The notes beneath the pieces were generated by a model that saw only the letters and a program-made list of their open reading frames with translations, was not told where the DNA came from and did not search any database. A stretch of 21,041 bases of DNA, taken from DAIUFH01 sp036844705. Its GTDB lineage: Bacteria; Bacillota; Clostridia; Tissierellales; Tissierellaceae. Every line of letters starts with the position of its first letter. The first letter of the stretch is position 1. The stretch spans positions 1-21,041 of the forward strand of contig DAIUFH010000036.1 in NCBI GenBank assembly GCA_036844705.1, written 5' to 3'. Shown piece by piece: positions 13,354 through 21,041 of this stretch. The translations under genes were made by a program, and so were the position numbers.

Positions 13354-14547
13354 ATGAATAGTTTATTAGCCATTACAATTATACTAGTTGTATTTGCAGC
13401 GGGAGACATTATCTCTTATAAGACAAAGTCAATAGTATCAATGATGTTTATAGCTTCTGTAGTATTTCTAGTAGGATTCTGGATGGGACTTCCCGAAACA
13501 ATTTTTACTGACGCTCAATTAACAGGATTTGGGGCATTGATGATTGGATTTTTAATTACACACATGGGAACCTTATTGAGCTTTGAAGACCTTGTAAAAC
13601 AATGGAAAACAGTAGTGATTGCACTAGCTGCAGTTGCAGGAATTGGAATATTTTTATTTGTAGTTGGTTCACCAATATTAGGTAGAGAATATGCAGTTGC
13701 TTCCGCTCCACCTATTGCCGGAGGGGTTGTAGCCGCAATAATTATGGGTGATGTAGCAACAGCTAAAGGTTTAGAATCTATTAGTGTATTTGTTACATTA
13801 TTAGTAGTAGTGCAAGGATTCTTTGGATATCCTGTAGCATCATTTATGTTAAATAAAGAAGCAAAAAAGTTACTTAAAAATTATGATTCAAGTGAAATAA
13901 ATGTAGCAGCCGTAGGTATAGGTACTGGTGTAGGGGTTGCAGAACAACCTACAAAGAGTAAAAGAAAGCTTATACCAGCTTTGAATAAAGATTTACAGAC
14001 ATCATATGTTTTGCTTGCAAAGCTTGGTCTAGTAGCACTTTTAGGATTTAAACTATCTGAATTAACAAACGGCTTTATACATCAATATGTAATGTGTCTA
14101 TTTGTAGGTGTAGCTGCCAGAGAGATTGGCTTCTTAGAAGAAGACATTATGACAAAGGCAAATGCACAAGGTTTAGCTATGGTTGGACTTATGGCTGTTA
14201 TCTTTGGCAATTTATCAACTGCGACACCTGAAATGCTGTTGTCACTATTATTCCCACTTATAGGTAGCTTGACCTTGGGTCTTATCGGTATAACTATTTT
14301 TTCAGCTATTGCAGGTAAATTACTGAAGGTATCAATTCCAATGGCGATTGCAATTGGTACATCAGCATTATTTGGATTCCCGGGAACATTCATTATTTCA
14401 AACGAAGTAGCAAATGCAAATGGTAAAACAGATGAGGAAAGACAAATAATCTTAAATGAAATACTTCCTAAGATGCTTGTTGCAGGATTTATGACAGTTA
14501 CTATAGCTTCAGTAGTATTAGCAGGGTTTATGGCACCATTAATGTAA
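13354..14547 (+). CDS. Multi-pass membrane transporter, T-box controlled
   Basis: The 397-residue product is very hydrophobic, with about ten or more membrane helices. A glycine-rich motif lies in the middle (SAPPIAGGVVAAIIMGDVATA, about 117-137) and a related one near the end (GTSALFGFPGTFIISNEVANA). Such inverted-repeat-like motifs are seen in secondary transporters of the GltS type. I cannot name the family. Control by a T-box implies that it brings in the amino acid the T-box senses, possibly leucine, or a peptide or derivative that yields it. The ATG follows AAGGAGG. The next gene, a metal-dependent hydrolase, begins about 20 bp later on the same transcript, which suggests uptake followed by hydrolysis. 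Confidence 0.8.
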   Translation: MNSLLAITIILVVFAAGDIISYKTKSIVSMMFIASVVFLVGFWMGLPETIFTDAQLTGFGALMIGFLITHMGTLLSFEDLVKQWKTVVIALAAVAGIGIFLFVVGSPILGREYAVASAPPIAGGVVAAIIMGDVATAKGLESISVFVTLLVVVQGFFGYPVASFMLNKEAKKLLKNYDSSEINVAAVGIGTGVGVAEQPTKSKRKLIPALNKDLQTSYVLLAKLGLVALLGFKLSELTNGFIHQYVMCLFVGVAAREIGFLEEDIMTKANAQGLAMVGLMAVIFGNLSTATPEMLLSLLFPLIGSLTLGLIGITIFSAIAGKLLKVSIPMAIAIGTSALFGFPGTFIISNEVANANGKTDEERQIILNEILPKMLVAGFMTVTIASVVLAGFMAPLM

Positions 14548-14568
14548 AATATTATGAGGGGGAGTACA

Positions 14569-15756
14569 ATGTCTAAAACAATCTATAAAGGATTCACATT
14601 AATTGATGGAAATGGTAATGCACCAGTAGAAAATGCTTATTTTGCGGTAGAGGATAAAAAAATAGTAGAAGTAGGAAATGCAAAAGATATTAAGAATGAA
14701 GAAAAATATGAGATAGTAGACTTAAATGGCAAGACCGTCATGCCAGGTCTTATCAATGCACATGTTCACATCAATATGGAACCTGTAGGTAACCCATTTG
14801 CAAACGCCGATTCAGATGCAAAAATTGCTTTTAGATCAGCTGCTAATCTTAAAAAACATCTATATGCAGGTACAACATTTTTTAGAGACTTAGGTGGAAC
14901 AAACTATGTTGATATTGATACTAGAGATGCAGTCAATGCAGGCTTGCTAGAAGGTCCTGAGTTTTTAACATCAGGCAGGTGTATCTGTATGACAGGTGGC
15001 CATGGTTGGGAAGCCGGAGGTCGTGAGGCTGATGGTCCAGACGAAGTTAGAAAAGCAGCAAGAGAACAGCTAAGAGCAGGTGCAGATGTAATTAAGGTAA
15101 TGGCTACAGGTGGAGTAATGACCAGAGGCGTAGAGCCGGGAAGTCCACAGTTTACTGAAGAAGAGATGAGAGCAGCAATTGAAGAAGCTCATAAGGTGGG
15201 CAAGAAAACAGCTACTCACGCTCAAGGAAACACGGGTATAAAAAATGCTGTGCGTGCCGGAATTGATACAGTTGAACATGCATTTTTCTTGGATGATGAG
15301 GTCATTCAAATGATGATTGAAAGAGGAACTTATGTAGTACCTACTCTAGTTGCTGTAGATTTTATAGTTAAAAATGGTGTTGAAGCCGGAATACCGGAAT
15401 ATGCAGTAAGAAAGGCAACTACCACACAGGAAGCTCACAAGGCAAGCATTTTAAAAGCATACAAAGCTGGTGTAAAAATTGCGATGGGTACTGATTCAGG
15501 GACACCATTCAATCTTCATGGTTCCGCACCATATGAAATCAAACTTTTGATAGAATGTGGCATGACACCAATGGATGCACTGGTCGCAGCGACTAAAGGC
15601 AGTGCTGACTGTTTGGGTATAATGGATAATTATGGTACATTAGAAGAAAGAAAATTTGCTGATTTCCTTGTACTTGATGAAAATCCATTGGACAATTTAG
15701 ATACATTATTTAATATCAATTCAGTATATAAATTAGGAAGAAAAGTAAATAGATAA
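14569..15756 (+). CDS. Metal-dependent amidohydrolase (Xaa-Pro dipeptidase / imidazolonepropionase-like)
   Basis: The 395-residue product is an amidohydrolase-superfamily enzyme with the complete two-metal set. HVH is at 65-67 and a probable carboxylated Lys176 lies in VIKVMATGG. His217 (THAQG), His237 (EHAFF) and Asp309 (MGTDSGT) complete it. The wording is closest to the prolidase-like and N-acyl-amino-acid hydrolases of this superfamily. The likely reaction is release of an amino acid from a dipeptide or N-acyl derivative. I start at the ATG at 14569. An in-frame ATG at 14554 lies before the ribosome site GAGGGGGAG. The gene shares a T-box transcript with the transporter and ends at a strong terminator. 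Confidence 0.88.
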   Translation: MSKTIYKGFTLIDGNGNAPVENAYFAVEDKKIVEVGNAKDIKNEEKYEIVDLNGKTVMPGLINAHVHINMEPVGNPFANADSDAKIAFRSAANLKKHLYAGTTFFRDLGGTNYVDIDTRDAVNAGLLEGPEFLTSGRCICMTGGHGWEAGGREADGPDEVRKAAREQLRAGADVIKVMATGGVMTRGVEPGSPQFTEEEMRAAIEEAHKVGKKTATHAQGNTGIKNAVRAGIDTVEHAFFLDDEVIQMMIERGTYVVPTLVAVDFIVKNGVEAGIPEYAVRKATTTQEAHKASILKAYKAGVKIAMGTDSGTPFNLHGSAPYEIKLLIECGMTPMDALVAATKGSADCLGIMDNYGTLEERKFADFLVLDENPLDNLDTLFNINSVYKLGRKVNR

Positions 15757-15799
15757 ATTTTATAAATAACCGTTCTCGGTTTCGAATTTGATAATTCTG

Positions 15800-15828
15800 G
15801 TGCCCTGTATGAAAATACAGGGCACTTT
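15800..15828 (+). terminator. Terminator of the transporter-amidohydrolase operon
   Basis: GTGCCCTGTAT (15800-15810), loop GAAA, ATACAGGGCAC (15815-15825) form a perfect 11-bp stem followed by TTTTA-type sequence. It lies 43 bp past the amidohydrolase stop. The cstA-type gene ends 8 bp beyond on the other strand, and the hairpin may serve it too. Confidence 0.88.
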
Positions 15829-15835
15829 TAATAAT

Positions 15836-17257
15836 CTATTTCGTAACTGCAGTCTTTCTATTATTTGCCTTTATCAAGAAAAATCCAATTGCTGCTATTG
15901 CTGCAATTAATCCTATGGGGTAGGCTATTGTAGTAGGAAGCTTAAATCCTTCAGGTGCCTGCATTAAATAGGTTATACTTACAGCCGTCATAAAGGTCGC
16001 TGGTAAAGTTGTCATCCAATGACTCTTTCCTTCCTTAACCAAATAAGCTGATGCTGTCCATAGTACTATCATAGCAAGAGTTTGATTTGACCACGCAAAG
16101 TATCTCCAGACTATGTTAAAATCAATTTTTGATAATATAAATCCAATAACAAACAAAGGTACTGATAATATTAATCGCTTACCAATAGGACCTTGTTCAA
16201 AATTCATTGCATCAGCAATAGTAAGTCTTGCACTTCTAAATGCTGTATCCCCAGATGTAATAGGACATGCAATTACTCCTAACATTGCCAATAAACCACC
16301 TATTGGTCCCATTAGAGAAAATGATACTGTATAAACAATTCCTGCAGGTCCTCCTCCATTTACAAGAGCATCCTGAAGTCCTGGTATGCCATCGAAAAAT
16401 ACCATCCCTGCAGCTGCCCAAATCATAGCTATTATACCCTCGGCTATCATTGAGCCATAAAAAATTCTTCGCCCATAGCTTTCCTTTGTTATACATCTAG
16501 CCATCATTGGAGACTGGGTAGCATGAAAACCACTAATTGCGCCACAAGCAATAGTTGTAAATAAAAAAGCCCAAATAGGTAAACCCGTTGGATGCAAGCT
16601 TTTAATCGTAAAAGCAGGAAGATGATAATCACCTATTACTATTGATGTACCTATTCCAATAGCCATTATTAATAGTGATAAACCAAATATAGGATACAAT
16701 CTACCAATTAGCTTATCAATAGGAAGTACTGTTGCCAAGAAATAGTAACACAATACTATCAATATCCATACCTGTAAGTTGTTGATACCAAACAACTCCA
16801 AATTGTTCAATAATCCGGCAGGACCAGTCATAAATACGGTACCAACTAAAATTAACAAAATAACTGAGAATACTCTCATCACTTGTCTTGCCCCTTGTCC
16901 TAGGTATATTCCAACTATTTCAGATATACTCTTTCCATCATGTCTTAATGATAGCATTCCTGAAAAATAATCATGTACACCACCTGCAAAAATACTCCCA
17001 AAAGCAATCCATATAAATGCTGCAGGTCCGAATAAGGCTCCTTGAATAGCTCCAAAGATTGGTCCCAAGCCAGCTATATTCAATAGTTGAATCAAGAATA
17101 TCCTTGGCCAGCTCATAGGCATAAAATCAATACCATCCTGCAGCCTTGTGGCTGGTGTTTCATTAGAATCATCAACACCAAAATGTTTGTCTACAATTTT
17201 ACCGTAAATTATGTAACCTAAGATTAGTATTATAATTCCGGCAATAAATAAAAACAT
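15836..17257 (-). CDS. CstA-family transporter (carbon starvation / pyruvate-type)
   Basis: The 473-residue product is a short-form CstA-family membrane transporter with about 12 or more helices. Family wording includes RLQDGIDFMPMSW, LNIAGLGPIFGAIQGALFGP, AGGVHDYFSGMLSLRHDGKS, GFHATQSPMMARCI and ITSGDTAFRSARL. Members take up peptides or pyruvate (E. coli CstA and BtsT). I start at the ATG at 17257, with AGGGGG upstream; a 40-residue longer frame would begin in the promoter and LytTR-site region. The gene lies just downstream of a LytS/LytT pair on the same strand. In E. coli BtsSR controls BtsT in response to pyruvate, so pyruvate uptake is the best inference. Confidence 0.92.
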   Translation of the reverse strand: MFLFIAGIIILILGYIIYGKIVDKHFGVDDSNETPATRLQDGIDFMPMSWPRIFLIQLLNIAGLGPIFGAIQGALFGPAAFIWIAFGSIFAGGVHDYFSGMLSLRHDGKSISEIVGIYLGQGARQVMRVFSVILLILVGTVFMTGPAGLLNNLELFGINNLQVWILIVLCYYFLATVLPIDKLIGRLYPIFGLSLLIMAIGIGTSIVIGDYHLPAFTIKSLHPTGLPIWAFLFTTIACGAISGFHATQSPMMARCITKESYGRRIFYGSMIAEGIIAMIWAAAGMVFFDGIPGLQDALVNGGGPAGIVYTVSFSLMGPIGGLLAMLGVIACPITSGDTAFRSARLTIADAMNFEQGPIGKRLILSVPLFVIGFILSKIDFNIVWRYFAWSNQTLAMIVLWTASAYLVKEGKSHWMTTLPATFMTAVSITYLMQAPEGFKLPTTIAYPIGLIAAIAAIGFFLIKANNRKTAVTK

Positions 17258-17281
17258 ATAAAAACCCCCTATTTTTAGTAT

Positions 17282-17310
17282 ATATAAAATATATAATATA
17301 CCTGTTTCAA
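17282..17310 (-). promoter_or_regulatory. cstA-type gene promoter
   Basis: On the minus strand TTGAAA (17305-17310), 17 bp and TTATAT (17282-17287) form a plausible sigma-A promoter 25 bp upstream of the start codon. It is positioned downstream of the candidate LytTR repeats. Confidence 0.5.
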
Positions 17311-17331
17311 ATAGTGAGTTTCTGGCTATAA

Positions 17332-17387
17332 TGCAATAATTTCTACCTAAGATACAAATACAATTCTCAAGCTGCAAACGTTTCTAC
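17332..17387 (-). promoter_or_regulatory. Candidate LytTR response-regulator binding repeats
   Basis: On the minus strand GTAGAAACGTTTGCA (17373-17387) and GTAGAAATTATTGCA (17332-17346) are direct repeats (12 of 15 identical), 41 bp apart, about four helical turns. They lie upstream of the cstA promoter, as expected for a LytTR-type regulator. The distal copy includes the stop codon of the response regulator gene. A weaker, similar stretch lies between them at about 17353-17369. Confidence 0.5.
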
Positions 17388-18148
17388 TCTATGTTCATTA
17401 AATCCTTGAACTTTTTTGAATATTTCCTGCTAACTGGTATGACATCCTTGCAGCATTTTAAATTAATATTAAATGTAGAATTAAACCATGGTTCAATAGT
17501 TTCTATAAAGTTCAAATTTAATATATATGATTTATGACATCTAAAGAATATTTTACTATCAAGCTTACTGTATAATTCATTTAATCTATTATTTCCCATA
17601 TATTTGCCATTTATGGTTACTATAACTGTATGCTTGCCCTCTATCGTTATATAAATAATATCCTTGGTATTTATAGGAATAAGCTTGTTATTATGATAAA
17701 CAGATAATCTTGTTATAGATGTTGGTTTTATTTCATCTAGCAATCTATTTAATCTATCTATTGTGATTCGTCCATCATTCTCTCTACTGGAATATATTCT
17801 TTCTATTCTACTGATAAGTCTTTCTTCAGAAATTGGCTTCAATATATAATCAATAGCATTCACTTCAAATGCCTCTATTGCAAATCTATCATAAGCTGTA
17901 ACAAAAATTATCTTGGGAATATGATGATTATCCTCTTTAGTAATTATACGGGCAACATCTATTCCGTTTAGCTGAGGCATCTGGATATCTAAAAAAACTA
18001 AATCTGGCATAAGCTTCTTATATAATTCTAATGCTTCTAATCCATGTGTTGCCTCACCTACAACAGTAACTTTATTGGACTTAGATAAAATATATTTAAG
18101 CTCTTCACGTGCGGGTAATTCATCATCTACTACCAAACATCTTATCAT
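17384..18148 (-). CDS. lytT: LytTR-family response regulator
   Basis: The 254-residue product has a receiver domain (1-120) with MIRCLVVDDELPAREEL at the start. The phosphoacceptor Asp is in LVFLDIQMPQLNG (about residue 55), and the conserved Thr/Lys are in FVTAYDRFA and YILKPI. A LytTR DNA-binding domain follows at about 150-250 (IPINTKDIIYITIEGKH, FFRCHKSYILNL). It should be phosphorylated by the upstream sensor kinase and activate the nearby cstA-type gene. Its ATG overlaps the kinase stop codon (ATGA, 18145-18148). The symbol is used in the family sense; in E. coli the equivalent is BtsR. Confidence 0.93.
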   Translation of the reverse strand: MIRCLVVDDELPAREELKYILSKSNKVTVVGEATHGLEALELYKKLMPDLVFLDIQMPQLNGIDVARIITKEDNHHIPKIIFVTAYDRFAIEAFEVNAIDYILKPISEERLISRIERIYSSRENDGRITIDRLNRLLDEIKPTSITRLSVYHNNKLIPINTKDIIYITIEGKHTVIVTINGKYMGNNRLNELYSKLDSKIFFRCHKSYILNLNFIETIEPWFNSTFNINLKCCKDVIPVSRKYSKKFKDLMNIE

Positions 18149-19842
18149 GCTCCTAACGCCTCCGTATACCTCGGTATTGTTATTCTAATAGATGTTCCTT
18201 CATCTAACCTGCTACCAATTTCTAATCCATAATTTTTGCCATATTTATTTTTAAGCCTATCGTTAATATTTTTTAAACCTATGCAATCCTTAGGAGCATC
18301 TCCTTTAAGGATACTCTCAATTAGCCCACTTTCCATACCTATGCCATTATCTTCTACCTTAATTTCAGTATACTCTTTAAAATTTCTCGCAGTTATAATG
18401 ACCCTTCCACCTTCTATCTTTTCCATCAATCCATGCTTTATAGCATTTTCAACAAGAGGCTGAAGCAATAATGGAGGAATCTTACAGTCTATGCCTTCTT
18501 CAATATCAAATACAATTTGCAGCTTATCCCCAAATCTAGCTCTTTCAATTTCAACATATGAATTTATGTGTTCAATTTCCTTTAATAAATCAACATCTTC
18601 CATTTCATCTTGTAAATTTGACCTGAAAAAATCACCAAGATGAATTAACAGCCTTCTTGCATTATCAGGCTGTGTTCTTGTATATGAAACAATTGTATTT
18701 ATTGCATTAAATAGAAAATGTGGATTCACCTGTGCTTGCAAAGCCTTAAGCTCCGATTTAGCAAGTAATTCCCTCTGATAATCTACATTGCTTAGCTCTA
18801 TCTGTGTTGAGAATAGTTGAGCCAATCCAAGAGCAAGTTCCGCATCCACCTTTGTGATTGCATTTTCTTTGCCCTTATAGAGCTTTAACAAACCAATTAT
18901 TTTATCCTGTTGTTTTATAGGAACCAATATTGCTGATTTTAAATTACAGTTGGGATTATCACAGGCAATGTCTCCCTTTGTATTAGCAACTATATATTCT
19001 TCCTTATGCAATGCTTGCCTGGTTAAATTTGTCATTATGCTTACACCAGGTAGATGGTGATCTTCACCATCACCTACATGGGCTAAAATTTTCTCGGTAT
19101 CAGTAAATGCCACAGCCGTGATTCCAGTCATTTCCTTTATCACCTTTGCAGTTTCATAAGCAGTTTGTTCATTAAAACCCTTTCTGAAGTACATAGTATT
19201 ATTTGCTATCTTCAATGCCAATTGAGCTTGAAAAGCAGCTTCTTTTTCAATTTCCTTCAGAACACTATCAGTTATAGCAATAAACACTGCTATGCCTATT
19301 CCATTTGCCAAAATCATAGGAATACCTATGACCTTTACCAGCTCTAATGCCGCATCATAGGGCTTAGCTATCAAAAGTATAATAACCATTTGAAATACTT
19401 CTGCAACAAACCCGGAAATCAAAGCAAATATAATTCTATAAGGACTATTCTCAAATCTCTTCTTTAACAAACCAGAAAATATGCCTTCCACAAATGTAGA
19501 TAATGCACATGCAAGAGATGTAAAGCCTCCAATATCCAGTAAAAATCTATGACCTCCGGCTATAATGCCAGATAAGATTCCAACCATCGGACCACCCAAC
19601 AGTCCTCCAACAAAAACTCCTATTACCCTAGAGTTTGCAATAGCACCCTGAATATGAATCCCTGTATAGGTGCCAATTATACCGAAAACACCAAAAATAG
19701 CGGACATATAAATCTTATCTTTGTTATTTAAATTTTCCTTAGAAACCAGCTTTCTAAAATATCCCGCCCTTGAAAGAAAAAATGCTAATATCATGATTAT
19801 TGCTACCCGATTAGCCAAGTTTTCAATGAGAACGCCAAGCAT
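18145..19842 (-). CDS. lytS: LytS-type sensor histidine kinase
   Basis: The 565-residue product has the LytS/BtsS layout. The 5TM-5TMR_LYT membrane sensor is at about 1-195 (GTYTGIHIQGAIANSRVIGV, GGLLGGPMVGILSGIIAGGHR). A GAF-like domain is at about 220-350 (VAFTDTEKILAHVG, CNLKSAILVPIKQQDKIIGL). The histidine kinase domain has QVNPHFLFNAINTI, with the phosphoacceptor His near residue 370. The HATPase domain has LVENAIKHG and DNGIGM. The ATG at 19842 follows AAGGGGGG; a 23-residue longer frame starts in the promoter region. In the E. coli relative the ligand is pyruvate. The kinase and response regulator form one operon. Confidence 0.94.
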   Translation of the reverse strand: MLGVLIENLANRVAIIMILAFFLSRAGYFRKLVSKENLNNKDKIYMSAIFGVFGIIGTYTGIHIQGAIANSRVIGVFVGGLLGGPMVGILSGIIAGGHRFLLDIGGFTSLACALSTFVEGIFSGLLKKRFENSPYRIIFALISGFVAEVFQMVIILLIAKPYDAALELVKVIGIPMILANGIGIAVFIAITDSVLKEIEKEAAFQAQLALKIANNTMYFRKGFNEQTAYETAKVIKEMTGITAVAFTDTEKILAHVGDGEDHHLPGVSIMTNLTRQALHKEEYIVANTKGDIACDNPNCNLKSAILVPIKQQDKIIGLLKLYKGKENAITKVDAELALGLAQLFSTQIELSNVDYQRELLAKSELKALQAQVNPHFLFNAINTIVSYTRTQPDNARRLLIHLGDFFRSNLQDEMEDVDLLKEIEHINSYVEIERARFGDKLQIVFDIEEGIDCKIPPLLLQPLVENAIKHGLMEKIEGGRVIITARNFKEYTEIKVEDNGIGMESGLIESILKGDAPKDCIGLKNINDRLKNKYGKNYGLEIGSRLDEGTSIRITIPRYTEALGA

Positions 19843-19866
19843 TCTATTTCCCCCCTTATATAAGCT

Positions 19867-19894
19867 ATAATATAAGTTTAGTATATAAGAACAA
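19867..19894 (-). promoter_or_regulatory. Candidate lytST promoter
   Basis: On the minus strand TTGTTC (19889-19894), 16 bp and TATTAT (19867-19872) are a plausible sigma-A promoter 25 bp upstream of the lytS start. Confidence 0.42.
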
Positions 19895-19907
19895 ATACAA
19901 TTTAGCA

Positions 19908-19952
19908 ACAAAAAAACCCCGAAAAATCCAGATCCTCGCTAACTCAGGATTT
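19908..19952 (-). terminator. Terminator after the coiled-coil protein gene
   Basis: On the minus strand AAATCC (19947-19952) can pair with GGATTT (19924-19929). An alternative inner stem is ATCCT/AGGAT. T5 and, farther on, T7 follow. The stop codon of the coiled-coil gene overlaps the stem. Confidence 0.45.
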
Positions 19953-20886
19953 ACAATTCTAATAGTTCTTTTATTTCTCTTTCCTTGTCTTTTAAATCCA
20001 CTTCTAACATATTTAAATTTCTTCTTAACTCTACAATTATACTGTCAATTTTATCAAAGGCTCTATTAACATTATCAAGTGAATCATTTATCTTTGATTG
20101 CACAAACCAATCAACAAAGAAACCATCAAAGAAGAAATCAGCAAAGGTCTCAAAGGATGAAATATTTACCTCTACGTCTGTAAATTCATTGACATCAGAC
20201 AATTCTTTTTCAAAGGATTTCAATAAGTTTTTAAATTCATGGGAATCTTCATTAGCCCTATCTATTGCGGAATGTTTTGCTATATTTGACATCAAACCTC
20301 CTCCTAAAATATCCCATGTGCCCCAGCCTTGAGCCTCCTTCAATGACTCCTTCATTCTCCCTAGAGCATTTAGTGCTCTTTCGCCAGCCACAACTGCCTC
20401 TCTTAATTCCTTAATATTCAATTTGATTTGATTTATATCTTCTAAGTTATCATTTAACCTTCTACCGCTCTCTCCACCTTCTTTGATTAACAAATTCTTT
20501 TTCTCCTTTATTAATCTATCATACTCCTCTTCTACACCTGCATATCTTTTTAGATCATTTTTTGCATTTTGCAGTTCCTTTTCAAGCTTCTTAATCGATC
20601 CTATGCACTCTTCGTATTTTAGCTTTGCAGTTAAATATTCTTCTCTTTCCTTATATAACTTTTCATCCTTTTTACCAATCAACGATAACATTATTGAACT
20701 AAAACTTGCCCCCTCTAGTTTTTGTACATCCTTCTCTTCATCTGAAAGCTGATCCTTTAGCACTATAGCCTGATTTCTTTTATTTTTTAACTCATCATTT
20801 ATCATTCTAATTAAAGAATCCAACTTTCCTTTAATTAAAAGCTTTTCCTTTAATTGGTATATCTCTTGATTGATTTCTGTCAGCAT
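19951..20886 (-). CDS. Coiled-coil protein of unknown function
   Basis: The 311-residue product is mostly long charged helices likely to form coiled coils: about 1-175 (EINQEIYQLKEKLLIKGKLD, KLKYEECIGSIKKLEKELQN) and 260-311 (VELRRNLNMLEVDLKDKERE). They flank a conserved-looking middle, AQGWGTWDILGGGLMSNIAK (about 184-203) followed by HSAIDRANEDSHEF. A short aromatic acidic stretch, FADFFFDGFFVDWFVQSK, follows. I have seen the WGTWDxLGGG-xxAKHS pattern in uncharacterised Firmicute proteins but know no function. It has no signal peptide. The start follows GAGGGG, 13 bp after the stop of the partial gene upstream, so the two are likely co-transcribed. Confidence 0.8.
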   Translation of the reverse strand: MLTEINQEIYQLKEKLLIKGKLDSLIRMINDELKNKRNQAIVLKDQLSDEEKDVQKLEGASFSSIMLSLIGKKDEKLYKEREEYLTAKLKYEECIGSIKKLEKELQNAKNDLKRYAGVEEEYDRLIKEKKNLLIKEGGESGRRLNDNLEDINQIKLNIKELREAVVAGERALNALGRMKESLKEAQGWGTWDILGGGLMSNIAKHSAIDRANEDSHEFKNLLKSFEKELSDVNEFTDVEVNISSFETFADFFFDGFFVDWFVQSKINDSLDNVNRAFDKIDSIIVELRRNLNMLEVDLKDKEREIKELLEL

Positions 20887-20899
20887 ACTTATCCCCTCT

Positions 20900-21041
20900 T
20901 TATTTTTTTATTTTATCCATTATTATATTTACATACTTGGATTCAGATAAATCAAAATCAGTATCTATAAACAATATTTTATTGCCCTCAAGTAAAAACA
21001 GAGAATTATTCTTAATATCAGCATTAGGATTTTCTATATAA
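20900..21041 (-). CDS. Partial CDS, C-terminal end of a hypothetical protein
   Basis: The frame is open from the right edge and ends with TAA at 20900-20902. It gives the last 46 residues, including YIENPNADIKNNSLFLLEGN and the tail YVNIIMDKIKK. It lies 13 bp upstream of the coiled-coil gene on the same strand, as an operon partner would. No family is recognised. The beginning is outside the window. Confidence 0.6.
   Translation of the reverse strand, partial: YIENPNADIKNNSLFLLEGNKILFIDTDFDLSESKYVNIIMDKIKK

Noticed and set aside
16236..16496. Overlapping minus-strand frame inside the CstA-type gene
   Set aside because: It is an out-of-frame shadow with low-complexity, unconserved-looking sequence and no ribosome site. 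The CstA frame is certain.
17258..17377. Forty-residue N-terminal extension of the CstA-type protein
   Set aside because: The stretch holds the promoter and candidate LytTR sites. The ATG at 17257 has AGGGGG upstream and begins directly with the first membrane helix.

Overview
The window looks like chromosomal DNA from a low-GC anaerobic Firmicute, probably Clostridia or Tissierellia. The grounds are the AT-rich sequence, strong GGAGG ribosome binding sites, a class I hybrid cluster protein, a T-box leader, a TxpA/BsrG-type toxin and LytST-CstA signalling. No species can be named from the sequence. There are no tRNA or rRNA genes, no CRISPR array and no intact insertion sequence.

Layout. Positions 1-365 hold the C-terminal end of an AraC-type regulator. 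It converges on an OsmC-family gene (407-808). From 1114 to 6801, all on the minus strand, lies the most interesting region. It contains hcp (1114-2778), a type I toxin with convergent antisense RNA (about 3031-3285), a zinc-ribbon miniprotein (3373-3615), a patch of mixed intergenic repeats (3636-3886), and a three-gene block. That block encodes an ABC-type ATPase, a P-loop GTPase and a binding-protein-like protein with no signal peptide. hcp and the three-gene block share one operator, GTAAC-N4-GTTAC. In both places it is centred exactly 32 bp upstream of the centre of a -10 box, which is the geometry of a Crp/Fnr-type class II activator. I infer a co-regulated nitrosative-stress or metal-cluster module built around Hcp. 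It has ABC parts but no permease in view and may work in the cytosol.

Next are nudC (6895-7728), an ECF sigma factor with its membrane anti-sigma factor (7901-9557, with a likely autoregulated ECF promoter), a small membrane protein, ftsH (10058-11884) and a lipoprotein gene (12087-12875). A perfect sigma-A promoter then drives a T-box riboswitch, candidate specifier CUC (Leu). The T-box controls a permease-like gene and a metal-dependent amidohydrolase (13354-15756).

The last part is on the minus strand: a LytS/LytT two-component system (17384-19842) followed by a CstA-family transporter (15836-17257), with a candidate LytTR direct repeat in front of cstA. By analogy with BtsSR-BtsT this may be a pyruvate-sensing and uptake module. 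The window ends with a coiled-coil protein of unknown function and a truncated gene upstream of it.
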